From positions 1 to 64,000 of the forward strand of contig JAGVSM010004867.1 of assembly GCA_022494885.1 (NCBI GenBank): a DNA stretch of 64,000 nucleotides, given 5' to 3'. This stretch comes from Micrasema longulum. Lineage: Eukaryota > Arthropoda > Insecta > Trichoptera > Brachycentridae. The notes below the pieces were generated by a model that was not told the origin of the DNA, searched no databases, and saw nothing but the letters and a program-made list of their open reading frames with translations. Below are positions 43,936 through 53,654 of the stretch, in pieces. The first letter of the stretch is position 1; every line of letters begins with the position of its first letter. A program made the translations under genes and the position numbers.

Positions 43936-45274
43936 GTCTCTTTCCTTATTCTTTAGGATCTCCTGAGGCAAGCTCTTTTCTTTCCTCTACTAAATATTTG
44001 CACAGGTTTTTTTCTGGCAGGTTTCAATTTGCTATTCTTATGTGATAAAAAATAATGTTTTTTTTATAATATTGTTAACAGGTCTGTCAAAAAATGGCTG
44101 TAAAATATTGGTATTGCCAATATTTATTATTCCTTCTTCATAACTCGTTTTGTGTGTGATTGAGCGTTAATGTCACCGTTTATACAGTAGAACCCTGACT
44201 ATCTGAACTCCAGTCATCCAGATAATTATCAGGAAATAAACAAATGTTATAATAAATGAGATTATTCATCAAAGTAATTAACTTTACTGGTCATGTTTAA
44301 GTAAGTTTGGAATGTGATTCCAATTTGCTGTATTATTTCAAAAGCAAAATAAAAGTGATCTTAGAGTAAATTTTGTGTTTTCTTTCAAAACATTACCTTG
44401 ATTTAATGATTGATCCAATTATTCAGATTTCTTTATATCCCGATATAATTGAAGTTTTACTGTATAAATCATTAAAAAAATCCATTTTTCTACTGATAAT
44501 TCAAGACATGAGACTAATTTTTGACCCCATGTGTCAGCTACGTATTTATTTACTGTTGAAGGATATTAAAAATGCATTAAGTTTTATTGTTAGCTTAACA
44601 AATGTTTATTTTTTCATAAAAATGTACATATATATATATATATTAAAAGCAAAGTAATTTTATAAGTTATGATCTAGATCTCTGATCCAGATGTATAATA
44701 CATATATTTACTGTTCTTTAATACTTAGTGGTGTTTTCTGATCAAAAAGTACTTATAATGAAATGTTTCTCGTGCTAAAATATGAAATGAAATCTTACTT
44801 ATTTAATATCTCCACCTACTTATAAATATATATTTTTGTATTATGAATCAAGTCATATTATAAATTATTGTAAATTATGTATATATTTTTGTCTCTCTGC
44901 CATAATACAATGTAATGAAATACAATTAAAAGAAGTTATATTGATAAAAAAGCACGCTGTTATATTTTCTTTCCCTATTTCTACATTCTACAAAAGTGTT
45001 TAAAAGTTTCTCTTAAAATGTAAATACAAGTGAAAATACAAAATACAGTTTTTTTAAAAATGATTTGACAATATGTAAAAAAGATTAAAGTTTACTTGTT
45101 AGTAATTGAATGAGGTATACATCGATGGTTTTACACCATAATTATGTTTTTTGCTTTCAAAATTAATTAATCAGTAAGTGCATTCGCACATACATCATAT
45201 CTACAGTAATAAGACTATGTGATAGATATAAGCGTCGCAAGAGGCAAATTTAGCAGTTCACAATCGAGTCCCGG
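43936..45274. other. No recognised feature
   Basis: Strongly AT-rich. Open frames such as 44373-44657 are low-complexity and not supported. Confidence 0.4.
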
Positions 45275-45745
45275 TCCTGACCCTGATGTATGGGAGCAAA
45301 GTATGAACTTGGAAAAACAGGAATGAAAGTAGGCTGAATGCTGTCGAAATGCGATCTATCAGGCGAATGTGTCATAAAACTATGTACGATAGATGCACAA
45401 ATGTCAAGATCCGCACATTATGTAAGGCTGAGATAGGCATTATCGATAAAACCAAGCAAGGAGCTCTGCAATGGTTTGGACATGTAGAGCGAATAGACAG
45501 TGAAAGAACGGCTAAAAATAGTTACAATGCGAATGTTGATGGATGCAGAAATAGAGAAAGACCGAGAAAGACATGGCATAGCCAAATCCAACAAATACCT
45601 GAAGATGAACATGTCAAAAGTCAGAATAATCGGCGAGCGTGCATGAGAAGATATATGAATGTAGAGGAAGCGAGATATGTATACAAAGATAGAGTGACTT
45701 GGCGTTCTATCCGATCTGCTTACCCCGATGGCGAAACGGCGTGAT
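45275..45745 (+). mobile_element. LINE C-terminal fragment (LQWFGHVERIDSERTAKN type)
   Basis: Frame 45349-45744 (131 codons): MRSIRRMCHKTMYDR, KTKQGALQWFGHVERIDSER, GCRNRERPRKTWHSQIQQIP, ending WRSIRSAYPDGETA. Codons upstream to 45283 continue it except for one TGA where Trp is expected. Best-preserved member of the family seen at 3200 and 32640. Confidence 0.82.
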
Positions 45746-45872
45746 GGTTTTTTGTTGTTGTTGATAGATGCACCACTTTATATAGTCATAGATAGTGCGC
45801 AACTCACCTCAACTATCCATTTCTTAATAGCAATTTTATATTGTGAGAACTATATATATATATATATATATA
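45746..45872. repeat. LINE end fragment and (AT)n run
   Basis: ACTATCCATTTCTTAATAGC matches the minus LINE at 9095-9115. An (AT)n run of about 22 bases ends at 45872. Confidence 0.6.
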
Positions 45873-46436
45873 GAAACCACTGTCGTGTTATATGGAAACT
45901 GCTCTACAAAAAACTCTTTTAAGTAATAAAAATCTGATTATTCATATTGCGCTATATAGAAACCACATTATAGGAGGGTTGTTTGCAATTTTCCCTTGGC
46001 TTTTTCTGACTGTATCATGTAATCTGGCAAAAATTCGTATTCAAGAAGATATTACCTATTTGGTATGACAAATAGGACCCAAATAAAAAATAAATTTATT
46101 CAAATTTTAATTTATCTTGTTCACTTAGTCCATGTCAGCTCTCTGACTCTCTGGGATAGGGCGTCCATAAAATAGCTGTATTTGTCTTCTTTGTTCACTC
46201 AACTTCAGTATGTCCTCTTATATTATGCAGTTCAGACATGAACTTCCGACTAACAGTCAGTAGTGGCCACATGCAGCTCCTGATCAAAAATACTAAAGAG
46301 CATTTCTACACATTTTGTAAGCATAAACTACATTAGGTGTAGTAATAAAATAATAGGCAATATATATTATGCAATGATAGCCCATGCATCGGAATGAAAA
46401 ATCTGCCATTGATTTTTTTTTATCAATATTCTGTCA
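45873..46436. other. No recognised feature
   Basis: AT-rich, no coding frame. Confidence 0.4.
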
Positions 46437-46438
46437 GA

Positions 46439-46670
46439 CCTCAGAGTAATAACCCTATAGAGCCGCCCATAAGGACAAAAATCATTCTAGGATTATCAAT
46501 CGAGAAAATCAAAACCAATGGGCCATAGGCACTCAGGTTGAAAATTGCAAGTGCAGTGACGAAACCGTCAATTAAAGGTCTGTTTTTAAACCAAAAATTT
46601 GCAACGCTTTTGTTCTATACAATAGAGCAAAATGGCGTCTCTACAGCTGTAACGCATTATTACTCTGAGG
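46439..46670. mobile_element. Short inverted-repeat element (CCTCAGAGTAATAA)
   Basis: CCTCAGAGTAATAA at 46439-46452 and its exact complement at 46657-46670 enclose 232 bp, including a GGGCCATAGGCACTCAGG stretch. The 83-codon frame at 46538-46789 crosses the right repeat and is not credible. Class unknown. Confidence 0.5.
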
Positions 46671-46927
46671 TTAGAACGCACATTCAAAGTGAAGTTCCAT
46701 GCAAACTATCTGCATGTGTTGCCAGCATTGAAAAAATAATGGTACGCTGTAGGAATATACAAGTTACACACATAAAATATCATTATTGATCATTTGTAGA
46801 CTTATGAGTTTTACAAGGGTGATGATATATTAAGTCTTATCTTTTAACGCATAATTTGCAGCTACGAAGCATAGCTAGCTAGCTCCAAGGCATTGTTAAT
46901 AAACGCCCAGGGGCTCTTACAATATTA

Positions 46928-47185
46928 TGACGGCTCTTAAATAATAACACGGTTTTTATTAGTAATTAAATAGTTTATTTATCAATTATCGCTTAATTCA
47001 CACTTATCGGACTTTGCACAATTCTCTCTCGATACCAAGCTTTCTATCTTCCCCTAGCAATTCGTAGTGGCGTCACCAAGCTGGCGTCATCCCAGCCCTT
47101 AGTAACACCTGACATCTAGTGGTCGATTATGTAAGCTTAGACCCCAGCGCCAAATTCGAATTCTTTGGCGTCATGGGTCGTAACA
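46928..47185 (-). repeat. 3' LTR
   Basis: 258 bp, TGACGGCTCTTAAATAATAA to CGTAACA in plus sense. It differs from the 5' LTR only at 47146 (A versus G at 53461) and 47179 (C versus T at 53494). Confidence 0.95.
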
Positions 47186-47200
47186 CTCTCCCACCCTAGA
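47186..47200 (-). promoter_or_regulatory. Polypurine tract
   Basis: On the minus strand TCTAGGGTGGGAGAG abuts the TGTTACG start of the 3' LTR. It is purine-rich with two interruptions and sits where plus-strand priming is expected. Confidence 0.7.
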
Positions 47201-47339
47201 AATGCGTTGGGTCCTCCCAACGCTCGACCTTACCCTGATGTCTCACATCATTTACATTTTCAATCCAAATTTATTCCTGAAATAAAAATATTTTTGTTAC
47301 AATACTACATGCAATAGCTCAATGGTGAGCATAAAATAT

Positions 47340-47945
47340 ATTGTGCCCAAACTCGTTTTTGGAGCACACTCAGCTTGACCCTCATGGAAGCTACACACTC
47401 TTAGCTTGACCCTCGTGGAAGCTAAACACTAGTGGATACACCTGGCTGGGTGTAAACACTCACTCTAGGCTCTACCCTCGTGGGAGCCTGAAATATACTG
47501 TGCCCAAACTCATTTTGGAGCACACTTAGCTTGACCCTCGTGGAAGCTAAAACTCTAGTGGATACACCTGATTGGGTGCATACACTCACTCTAGGCTCTA
47601 CCCTCGTGGGAGCCTGAAATATACTGTGCCCAAACTCATTTTGGATCACGCACACACACACCTTGCTTACCCTCGTGGTAGGTTTAAATACTCTGTGTCC
47701 AAACTCACTTTGGATCACACACATACACACACACATTTCTCTACCCTTATGGGAGCTTTAAATACTCAGTGTCCAAACTCATTTTGGATCACACACATTG
47801 CTCTACCCTCGTGGGAGCTTTAAATACTCAGTATCCAAACTCACTTGGATAACACACATACACACACACATTGCTCTACCCTCATGGGAGCTTTAAATAC
47901 TCAGTGTCCAAACTCACTTTGGATCACACACATTGCTCTACTTTT
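47340..47945 (-). repeat. Tandem hairpin array in the retrotransposon 3' region
   Basis: Seven irregular units of 60-125 bp. Each joins a CCAAACTCACTTTGGA-type hairpin to one or two CTACCCTCGTGGGAG-type hairpins (nine in all). In plus sense the second hairpin occurs with arms GGCTC/GAGCC and with arms AGCTT/AAGCT, so both arms change together. A (CA)n run separates the parts in later units. The 104-codon minus frame here is repeat translation, not a gene. Confidence 0.9.
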
Positions 47946-48104
47946 ATTTCAAGTTGCCACACGAATCTTAGTACTCTATAAGGCCTCAATTTCAAATTTC
48001 TTGCCCACATGGCAGTCAAACTCTCAAACTTATACTTATTTCCAACTTCCTCAATACTACTTGACTTGAGTATGTATCTGGCTGCTCTCATAACACCAAA
48101 ATGT

Positions 48105-48600
48105 GTAACATTGTACTCTATTTTAAGTTTTCTCATAGGACTCAATTCAGCATGTGAATCCCTATTCGTCAACTCACATAGCACCCAAATATGTAGTATT
48201 ATTCTCTTTTTAAGATTTTATATATAACTCAATTCAGTATTCATCAAACTTACTCACATAGCAACCAAATAAGTAATATTATCCTCCATTTTAACTTTTC
48301 ATACAGAACTCAATTAAGTGTATGAATCAATATTCATCAAACTTACTCGTTGAGCAACCAACTATGTAATATCATACTTTATTTTAACTTTTCATAAAGA
48401 ACTCAATTCAGCGAATGAATCCATATTTCTCAAACTTTCTCATATAGCAACCAACTATGTAATGGTATACTCCATTTTAACGTTTCATATAGAACTCAAT
48501 TTAGCGTATGAATCGATATTCATCAAACTTACTTGTTGAGCAACCAACTATGTAATATTATACTTTATTTTTAACTTTTCATAAAGAATTCAATTCAGTT
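48105..48600 (-). repeat. Tandem array of about 92-bp units in the retrotransposon 3' region
   Basis: Five to six units, each with ATTTTAACTTTTCATA, GAACTCAATTCAG, CATCAAACTTACTC and AGCAACCAACTATGTAATAT. Divergence between units is considerable, so it is older than the minisatellite at 14708. A more degenerate unit may extend it left to about 47960. Confidence 0.85.
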
Positions 48601-48610
48601 TCAGTAAACA

Positions 48611-49777
48611 CTAACTCTCTAGTAAATCAATAAGATCTTCTCTGTCCCTCATACTTCCATCACTTTCATCTGACTCCGACGTCACTGCGTTTAAAGAAAC
48701 GTATGGTCTCATTGCATCGGCTGCCACAATAGCTGTGAAGTTTTTATATCCCCGGATACCTTTAATACTCCTGATTTTATATCTATCATTTCCTATCACC
48801 GTAGATACTTTATAAGGCCCTGAATATTTATCATCCAGTTTCTTATTGACACCACTTGTTGTACAAGCTGGTGCGCCTTTCCACAACACCAAATCACCAA
48901 CTTTATATACTCTCGCCCGCTTTCGTTTTCTATCATACTGCGCTTTCATTCGTATCGCAGCTTTCTGAATGTTTCCTCGAGCCCGCTGGCGTAAAGTTTC
49001 TACTGGCTCCTGGCGGTCAGAGCTTTCCATATCCGGTAGTAATCTACTTTTGAAACTAAACATTAGTTCAAACGGACACACTTTTGTCGACTCATTGATT
49101 GTATTATTAATACCTTGTATAATACTAGGAATACTCTCTTCCCATTTCGTCTGGTCGCTTATGCTGGTACGCATAGCATCTAAAATAGTTCTATTAACTC
49201 TCTCAACTTGTCCATTAGCTCGTGGCGTAGCCACAGCATTCATGATGTGTTTAAATTGTTTTCGGACAGCTAACTCTTTAAAATATCTACTTGTAAATGC
49301 TTTACCTTGATCTGTAATAATACGTGATGGAGTACCGAAGTATGCAAATATTTCTTCTAGAAGTCTAATGGTTTCCATCGAACTCACCGTTTTAGCGGGT
49401 TTTGCTATTACAAACTTACTAAAAGAATCAACTACTACTAGTAAGTATTTATATCTACGTCTCGATTGGTTAAATGGACCTAGATGGTCGATATGAATAC
49501 AAATCATGGGGTTGTCGGGTTTAGGAATCGGATGAAGTTTTCCCTCAGCCTTTCCGTAGTTACCTTTTCTAAAACTACACTCTATACAAGCGCTTACATA
49601 TTTTCTTATGAACCGAGTCATTTTTGGAAACCAGTACTCACTTTTAATCCTGTTTTCACAACGTTTTAAACCAATATGTCCAATATCATCGTGATTCTTT
49701 CGAACTATACTAAAGCGACCTCCGGCTGGTACTACTAATCTATCCCCGTGCAATGTTTTCCTATAAAGTCGTTCATT
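48611..49777 (-). CDS. Ty3/Gypsy integrase
   Basis: Open from just after a stop at 49778-49780 to TAG at 48611-48613, with no ATG; the first TTG (49751-49753) is not a start. It is the continuation of Pol. Counting from that TTG: HHCC zinc site with His21, His26, Cys56, Cys59; catalytic triad Asp89 (HIDHLG), Asp148 (TDQGKAF), Glu184 (GQVERVN); GPY-type motif at about 309-316 (KYSGPYKV); acidic C-terminus. All key residues are present. It lies in the -1 register relative to the upstream frame and overlaps it. Confidence 0.95.
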   Translation of the reverse strand, partial: NERLYRKTLHGDRLVVPAGGRFSIVRKNHDDIGHIGLKRCENRIKSEYWFPKMTRFIRKYVSACIECSFRKGNYGKAEGKLHPIPKPDNPMICIHIDHLGPFNQSRRRYKYLLVVVDSFSKFVIAKPAKTVSSMETIRLLEEIFAYFGTPSRIITDQGKAFTSRYFKELAVRKQFKHIMNAVATPRANGQVERVNRTILDAMRTSISDQTKWEESIPSIIQGINNTINESTKVCPFELMFSFKSRLLPDMESSDRQEPVETLRQRARGNIQKAAIRMKAQYDRKRKRARVYKVGDLVLWKGAPACTTSGVNKKLDDKYSGPYKVSTVIGNDRYKIRSIKGIRGYKNFTAIVAADAMRPYVSLNAVTSESDESDGSMRDREDLIDLLES

Positions 49778-52700
49778 TTAAATACAAAATCTGTAATCAT
49801 CTGTTGATCAGCCTCTTCTGCTTGCAGAAGGCGAATGATCGCTTGTAATTTAGGGTCCTGCAGTTGTAATGTCAAGAACCAGTCAGCTTGCGCAATAACG
49901 TTAACATTTGCTGGAAGCAAATCAATAGGATTTCGACTTAACGCATCAACGTGCTTCATTTTATCTCCAGGTCGATATTCAATTTCCATGTCGAAGTCCT
50001 GAATACTTAACCACCATCTCGCTATTCTCGGAATTATATCCTTTTTTGTTAGAGTCGATTTGACTGCGATACAATCAGTAACTACTTTAAAATGTAGTCC
50101 AATTAAATATATTTTAAAGCGCTTAAGTGAGTCTACTACAGCAAGTGTTTCTAATTCATAACTGTGATAATGTTTTTCCTCTTTTGTTGTTACTCTACTA
50201 AAATAATATACCGGTTTTAAAGCATTATCCTGTTGCTTTTGTAATAAAATCCCTCCAAGTCCATTTTTACATGCATCCGTATGGACTTCTGTTTCTGATG
50301 TTCTATCGTAGAGAGCTAAAACAGGTCTGGAAGTGAGAGTACTTTTCAGTGTTTGAAATGCATTTTCCTGGGGCTCACCCCAACTCCAGTCTGTCTGTTT
50401 TCTTGTAAGCGATGTCAGAGGTTGTGCAATTTTTGCAAAATCTCTAACAAATTTTCTAAAATAACTAGCTAACCCAATGAATTGACGAACTTGATGTACG
50501 TTAATGGGTGTTTGAAAACTCATAACAGCTGCAATCTTTAGATTCCCTGGCCTGACTTCTCCTGATTGGACCTCATGACCAAGATAACTAATACTGGTTT
50601 TAAGAAAGAAACATTTACTCAAATTAAGTTTTAAATTAGCCTCTGATAAACGTATAAGTATTTTCTCAAGTAAATTAATGCCCTCAGTAATTTCTGCTGA
50701 CGGAATGAGAATGTCATCCATAAATGCCAGAACTCTTTCATCTCTTAGTTTGCCTAGTACTCTATTAATTAAGCGTTGGAACACTGCCGGACCATTGGCT
50801 AATCCGAATGGTGTTTTCACATACTCGTACTGTCCATCAGGGGTTACAAATGATGTTTTATGAATAGAGTCCCCAGCGATTGGAACTTGATGATACCCCT
50901 GAGCTAAATCCAAACTTGAGAAATATTTAGTACTTCCCAATCGACTGAGTTGGTCCTCGATGTGAGGCAGTGGGAAACGGTCTTTAACTGTGATAGCGCT
51001 CAACGCTCGATAGTCAACACACAGACGGTAATTGCCAGTTTTCTTTTTAACAAGAATAACAGGCGATGCGTAATTTGAATTCGATTCTCTTATTATGTTT
51101 GCGTCTAGCAAGGCTCTAACCTTGGAGCGAACAACTTCATTTTCTGCATAGGATAAACGATAAGGCCTGTAAAATATAGGTTTATCTGTAGTCAAACTAA
51201 TTGACATCTCTGCCATATTGGTGGTCCCCAGATCGTACTCGTGATCTGCAAACACTTTTGTGTGTCTATTTAGAACTGTCAACAGTTCATTCATACTATC
51301 AGATGGTATTTCGCCAACTTGGATATCTCCTACTCTCACTCTCATAATACTTGTATGTGGCATTTGGCCTGATACGACTCTCATAGATGTATTCTCACGG
51401 TTAACTTTTTCTCTCGCAACATGTTCTGCACACAAGTCAGCACGAGTGATGACTTGTCCTGCACTCCATTGAATTTGTTCGTGACCCATATTGGAGACAG
51501 ACATCAATCCTCTCTCTCCAGTCATGATGGTGGCTGGTAACATGTAACTTATCTTACCTAACTCAAAGTATCGTGGCTTCGTACAAACCGTACCTCCAGC
51601 ATTACCTTTAATAATCACCGGAACGTATATCGATTCCCCAACATCTATCACAGTATCTTCCTGCAACTCCACTGTGATGCGAGGATCTTCGCAAACATCC
51701 ATCTCCTCTAAGTGGTGTGTTTGATCCATTTCTAACCGAGTTATGCCTTGACTAACTGTAAATATTACCTCACTGTTATTGATGACTGGCTGCCCGACAA
51801 TCAGATCTGCATCTCTCATATCTGCATCAGATACAAGTGCTCTTGTATCCATCTCGATCCCGTCTATCTGAAGACGGAATATTACTTCACCTAAGGAGAA
51901 AGTGATACCTCCAGCAAACCCAATAAGAGGCTCAGTTTTTACTGATCTCCTTAGCTTCAAGGCCTCTGCTATTTTTGATGATAATATATTTACCTGGCTG
52001 CCACTATCCAAGTACACCCTCACAGCGTGGTTGTTAATTTTGCCCACTTTATAAAATATATTATCTGGCTTTCCGATCAACATTACCCTTGACTTCTCCG
52101 GGACTGACTTACGACAATCTTTGGCCAAATGTCCCCGTTTCGAGCATTTGGTGCAAGCCCTCTGGTCCCGCAGGCGGCACTCCTTCGAAATGTGCCCCCT
52201 CTTCCCACAGTTATAACAGGTCACCAGTGGGGCTGGCAGCACACGAGAAGACCAGTTACGGGTGTCTCCAAATGTCCTTTGTGGGGCTGATCGGACAGCA
52301 CCTCTGGTACCTGCACTTCCTGAGGGCGTCTGGTACCCATCCAGTGAAGACAGGAATCCCGCATACAATTCTTGCGGAGTCGAGCACTGGAAAGCCTTGG
52401 CGTTCGCCTGCAGCTCGACTGGTAGACCACGAATGATGCAGGATATCGCATCCTCATCGTCTATCTTGCATCGGTGTACCAATGCGAGCTTGGCGTGGAA
52501 GTAGTGAGTCATGGACTCTCCACTGGTCTTCTTCCTCGCCACTAGCTCCTCCAAGGCTTCCGCAAATTCATGCCGTCTCGGAAAAGCCCTCGCAAGCTTG
52601 ACCTTCCAGGCGCCCCACGACAGATCGTAGTTGTCGAGCCGGTTGAACCAGTCTCTGGCTTGGCCCGACAACTTGGACTGCATGAAGAACGACTTGGTGT

Positions 52701-52998
52701 AGTCGTCCCATCCGTGTATGGCGCCCAGTTGGTCGATCCTACGAAGCCATAAGACGACATTTGTGCTCTTGTCCTCGGGACTGAAAGGAGGAATAATGTT
52801 TTCCCCTCGCACCTGCCCCAAAGAAGACGACGCGTGCCTTGGCGGCGCAAAATGGATTTGGGAGAAATAGCTCTGCACCATCCCTTGAAGCTTCTCCTCC
52901 ATCAGCTGCCTTAGGATGGTGTTCGCTGACTCCCCCTCCGAATCTCTATCCGTCTCGAGCCGCTGACGCTGATCCTCCTCCGGGTGGTAACGATCCAT
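49735..52998 (-). CDS. Ty3/Gypsy Gag-protease-RT-RNase H polyprotein
   Basis: 1087 codons from ATG to TAG. Gag domain about 75-230 (SGQARDWFNRL). Two CCHC knuckles at 261-274 and 282-295. Aspartic protease DSGS at 331-334. Reverse transcriptase with LDLAQGYHQV near 696-705 and the catalytic FMDD at 759-762. RNase H Asp908 (TDA), Glu948, Asp975. A stretch ending HVDALSRNP follows. Gag and Pol share one frame with no shift between them. The frame ends inside the linker to integrase, because of either a one-base loss or an unusual frameshift. Confidence 0.95.
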   Translation of the reverse strand: MDRYHPEEDQRQRLETDRDSEGESANTILRQLMEEKLQGMVQSYFSQIHFAPPRHASSSLGQVRGENIIPPFSPEDKSTNVVLWLRRIDQLGAIHGWDDYTKSFFMQSKLSGQARDWFNRLDNYDLSWGAWKVKLARAFPRRHEFAEALEELVARKKTSGESMTHYFHAKLALVHRCKIDDEDAISCIIRGLPVELQANAKAFQCSTPQELYAGFLSSLDGYQTPSGSAGTRGAVRSAPQRTFGDTRNWSSRVLPAPLVTCYNCGKRGHISKECRLRDQRACTKCSKRGHLAKDCRKSVPEKSRVMLIGKPDNIFYKVGKINNHAVRVYLDSGSQVNILSSKIAEALKLRRSVKTEPLIGFAGGITFSLGEVIFRLQIDGIEMDTRALVSDADMRDADLIVGQPVINNSEVIFTVSQGITRLEMDQTHHLEEMDVCEDPRITVELQEDTVIDVGESIYVPVIIKGNAGGTVCTKPRYFELGKISYMLPATIMTGERGLMSVSNMGHEQIQWSAGQVITRADLCAEHVAREKVNRENTSMRVVSGQMPHTSIMRVRVGDIQVGEIPSDSMNELLTVLNRHTKVFADHEYDLGTTNMAEMSISLTTDKPIFYRPYRLSYAENEVVRSKVRALLDANIIRESNSNYASPVILVKKKTGNYRLCVDYRALSAITVKDRFPLPHIEDQLSRLGSTKYFSSLDLAQGYHQVPIAGDSIHKTSFVTPDGQYEYVKTPFGLANGPAVFQRLINRVLGKLRDERVLAFMDDILIPSAEITEGINLLEKILIRLSEANLKLNLSKCFFLKTSISYLGHEVQSGEVRPGNLKIAAVMSFQTPINVHQVRQFIGLASYFRKFVRDFAKIAQPLTSLTRKQTDWSWGEPQENAFQTLKSTLTSRPVLALYDRTSETEVHTDACKNGLGGILLQKQQDNALKPVYYFSRVTTKEEKHYHSYELETLAVVDSLKRFKIYLIGLHFKVVTDCIAVKSTLTKKDIIPRIARWWLSIQDFDMEIEYRPGDKMKHVDALSRNPIDLLPANVNVIAQADWFLTLQLQDPKLQAIIRLLQAEEADQQMITDFVFKMNDFIGKHCTGID

Positions 52999-53222
52999 TT
53001 CCGCACAAGTGTTCTTATCCGAAACTTTGGCAATTAAATTGTCCGAAAATCACGAATAAGGCACCAGAAATATTAAACTAAATAATGTCCTACACGATGT
53101 GGCGAAAACGTCCAAACAATCGGTGGCATACACAAAAACAATCAACAGGTTGTAGCGTAGCGTCAGTAAACAAAGAGAACAAAGGCACACACAATTTAAC
53201 TCTCGATTTTCGCAATTTGGAT

Positions 53223-53237
53223 GAATCCCACTTCTGA
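53223..53237 (-). promoter_or_regulatory. Putative primer-binding site (tRNA-Leu-like)
   Basis: The minus strand reads TCAGAAGTGGGATTC, complementary to the T-arm/acceptor part of tRNA-Leu (AATCCCACTTCTGA...). The five bases between it and the LTR (53238-53242) are where the complement of the tRNA's terminal CACCA should be, but they do not match it. Identification is by recall of tRNA-Leu sequences. Confidence 0.55.
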
Positions 53238-53242
53238 ATTTA

Positions 53243-53500
53243 TGACGGCTCTTAAATAATAACACGGTTTTTATTAGTAATTAAATAGTTTATTTATCAA
53301 TTATCGCTTAATTCACACTTATCGGACTTTGCACAATTCTCTCTCGATACCAAGCTTTCTATCTTCCCCTAGCAATTCGTAGTGGCGTCACCAAGCTGGC
53401 GTCATCCCAGCCCTTAGTAACACCTGACATCTAGTGGTCGATTATGTAAGCTTAGACCCCGGCGCCAAATTCGAATTCTTTGGCGTCATGGGTTGTAACA
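53243..53500 (-). repeat. 5' LTR
   Basis: 258 bp; in element orientation begins TGTTACAACC and ends AGAGCCGTCA. Two differences from the 3' LTR. Pol II promoter elements could not be located with confidence. Confidence 0.95.
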
Positions 53501-53654
53501 ATATACAATTAAAAGCATTATAGAAAATAACATAAAATAAAATCATAACTATTCCACTAAACAACAACAAAAAAAGAAAGATAGAAGAAAGAAAAGGGAA
53601 ATAAAGTGAAGATGAGTAGAGAAACACATTAAAAAAAGGAGAATTGAGGTGATA

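Larger units (their letters stand above)
46928..53500 (-). mobile_element. Ty3/Gypsy LTR retrotransposon, nearly intact
   Basis: 6573 bp: two 258-bp LTRs with TG...CA ends, a tRNA-Leu-like primer site, one Gag-PR-RT-RNase H frame, an integrase frame in the -1 register, a 1.4 kb 3' non-coding region with two tandem arrays, and a purine tract next to the 3' LTR. No envelope frame. AATAT or ATAT at both outer edges is a possible target duplication, its exact borders being ambiguous. The LTRs differ at 2 of 258 positions, so insertion is recent relative to every other element here. Confidence 0.95.

Noticed and set aside
47422..47736. 104-codon minus frame with repeated RVEPRVSV blocks
   Set aside because: Translation of the tandem hairpin array; its periodicity follows the DNA repeat.
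47186..48610. Envelope gene of an errantivirus-type element
   Set aside because: No frame of useful length in the expected orientation; the region is two tandem arrays.
50678..52504. Several plus-strand open frames over the Ty3/Gypsy polyprotein
   Set aside because: Shadows of the 1087-codon minus-strand frame; they carry no motif.
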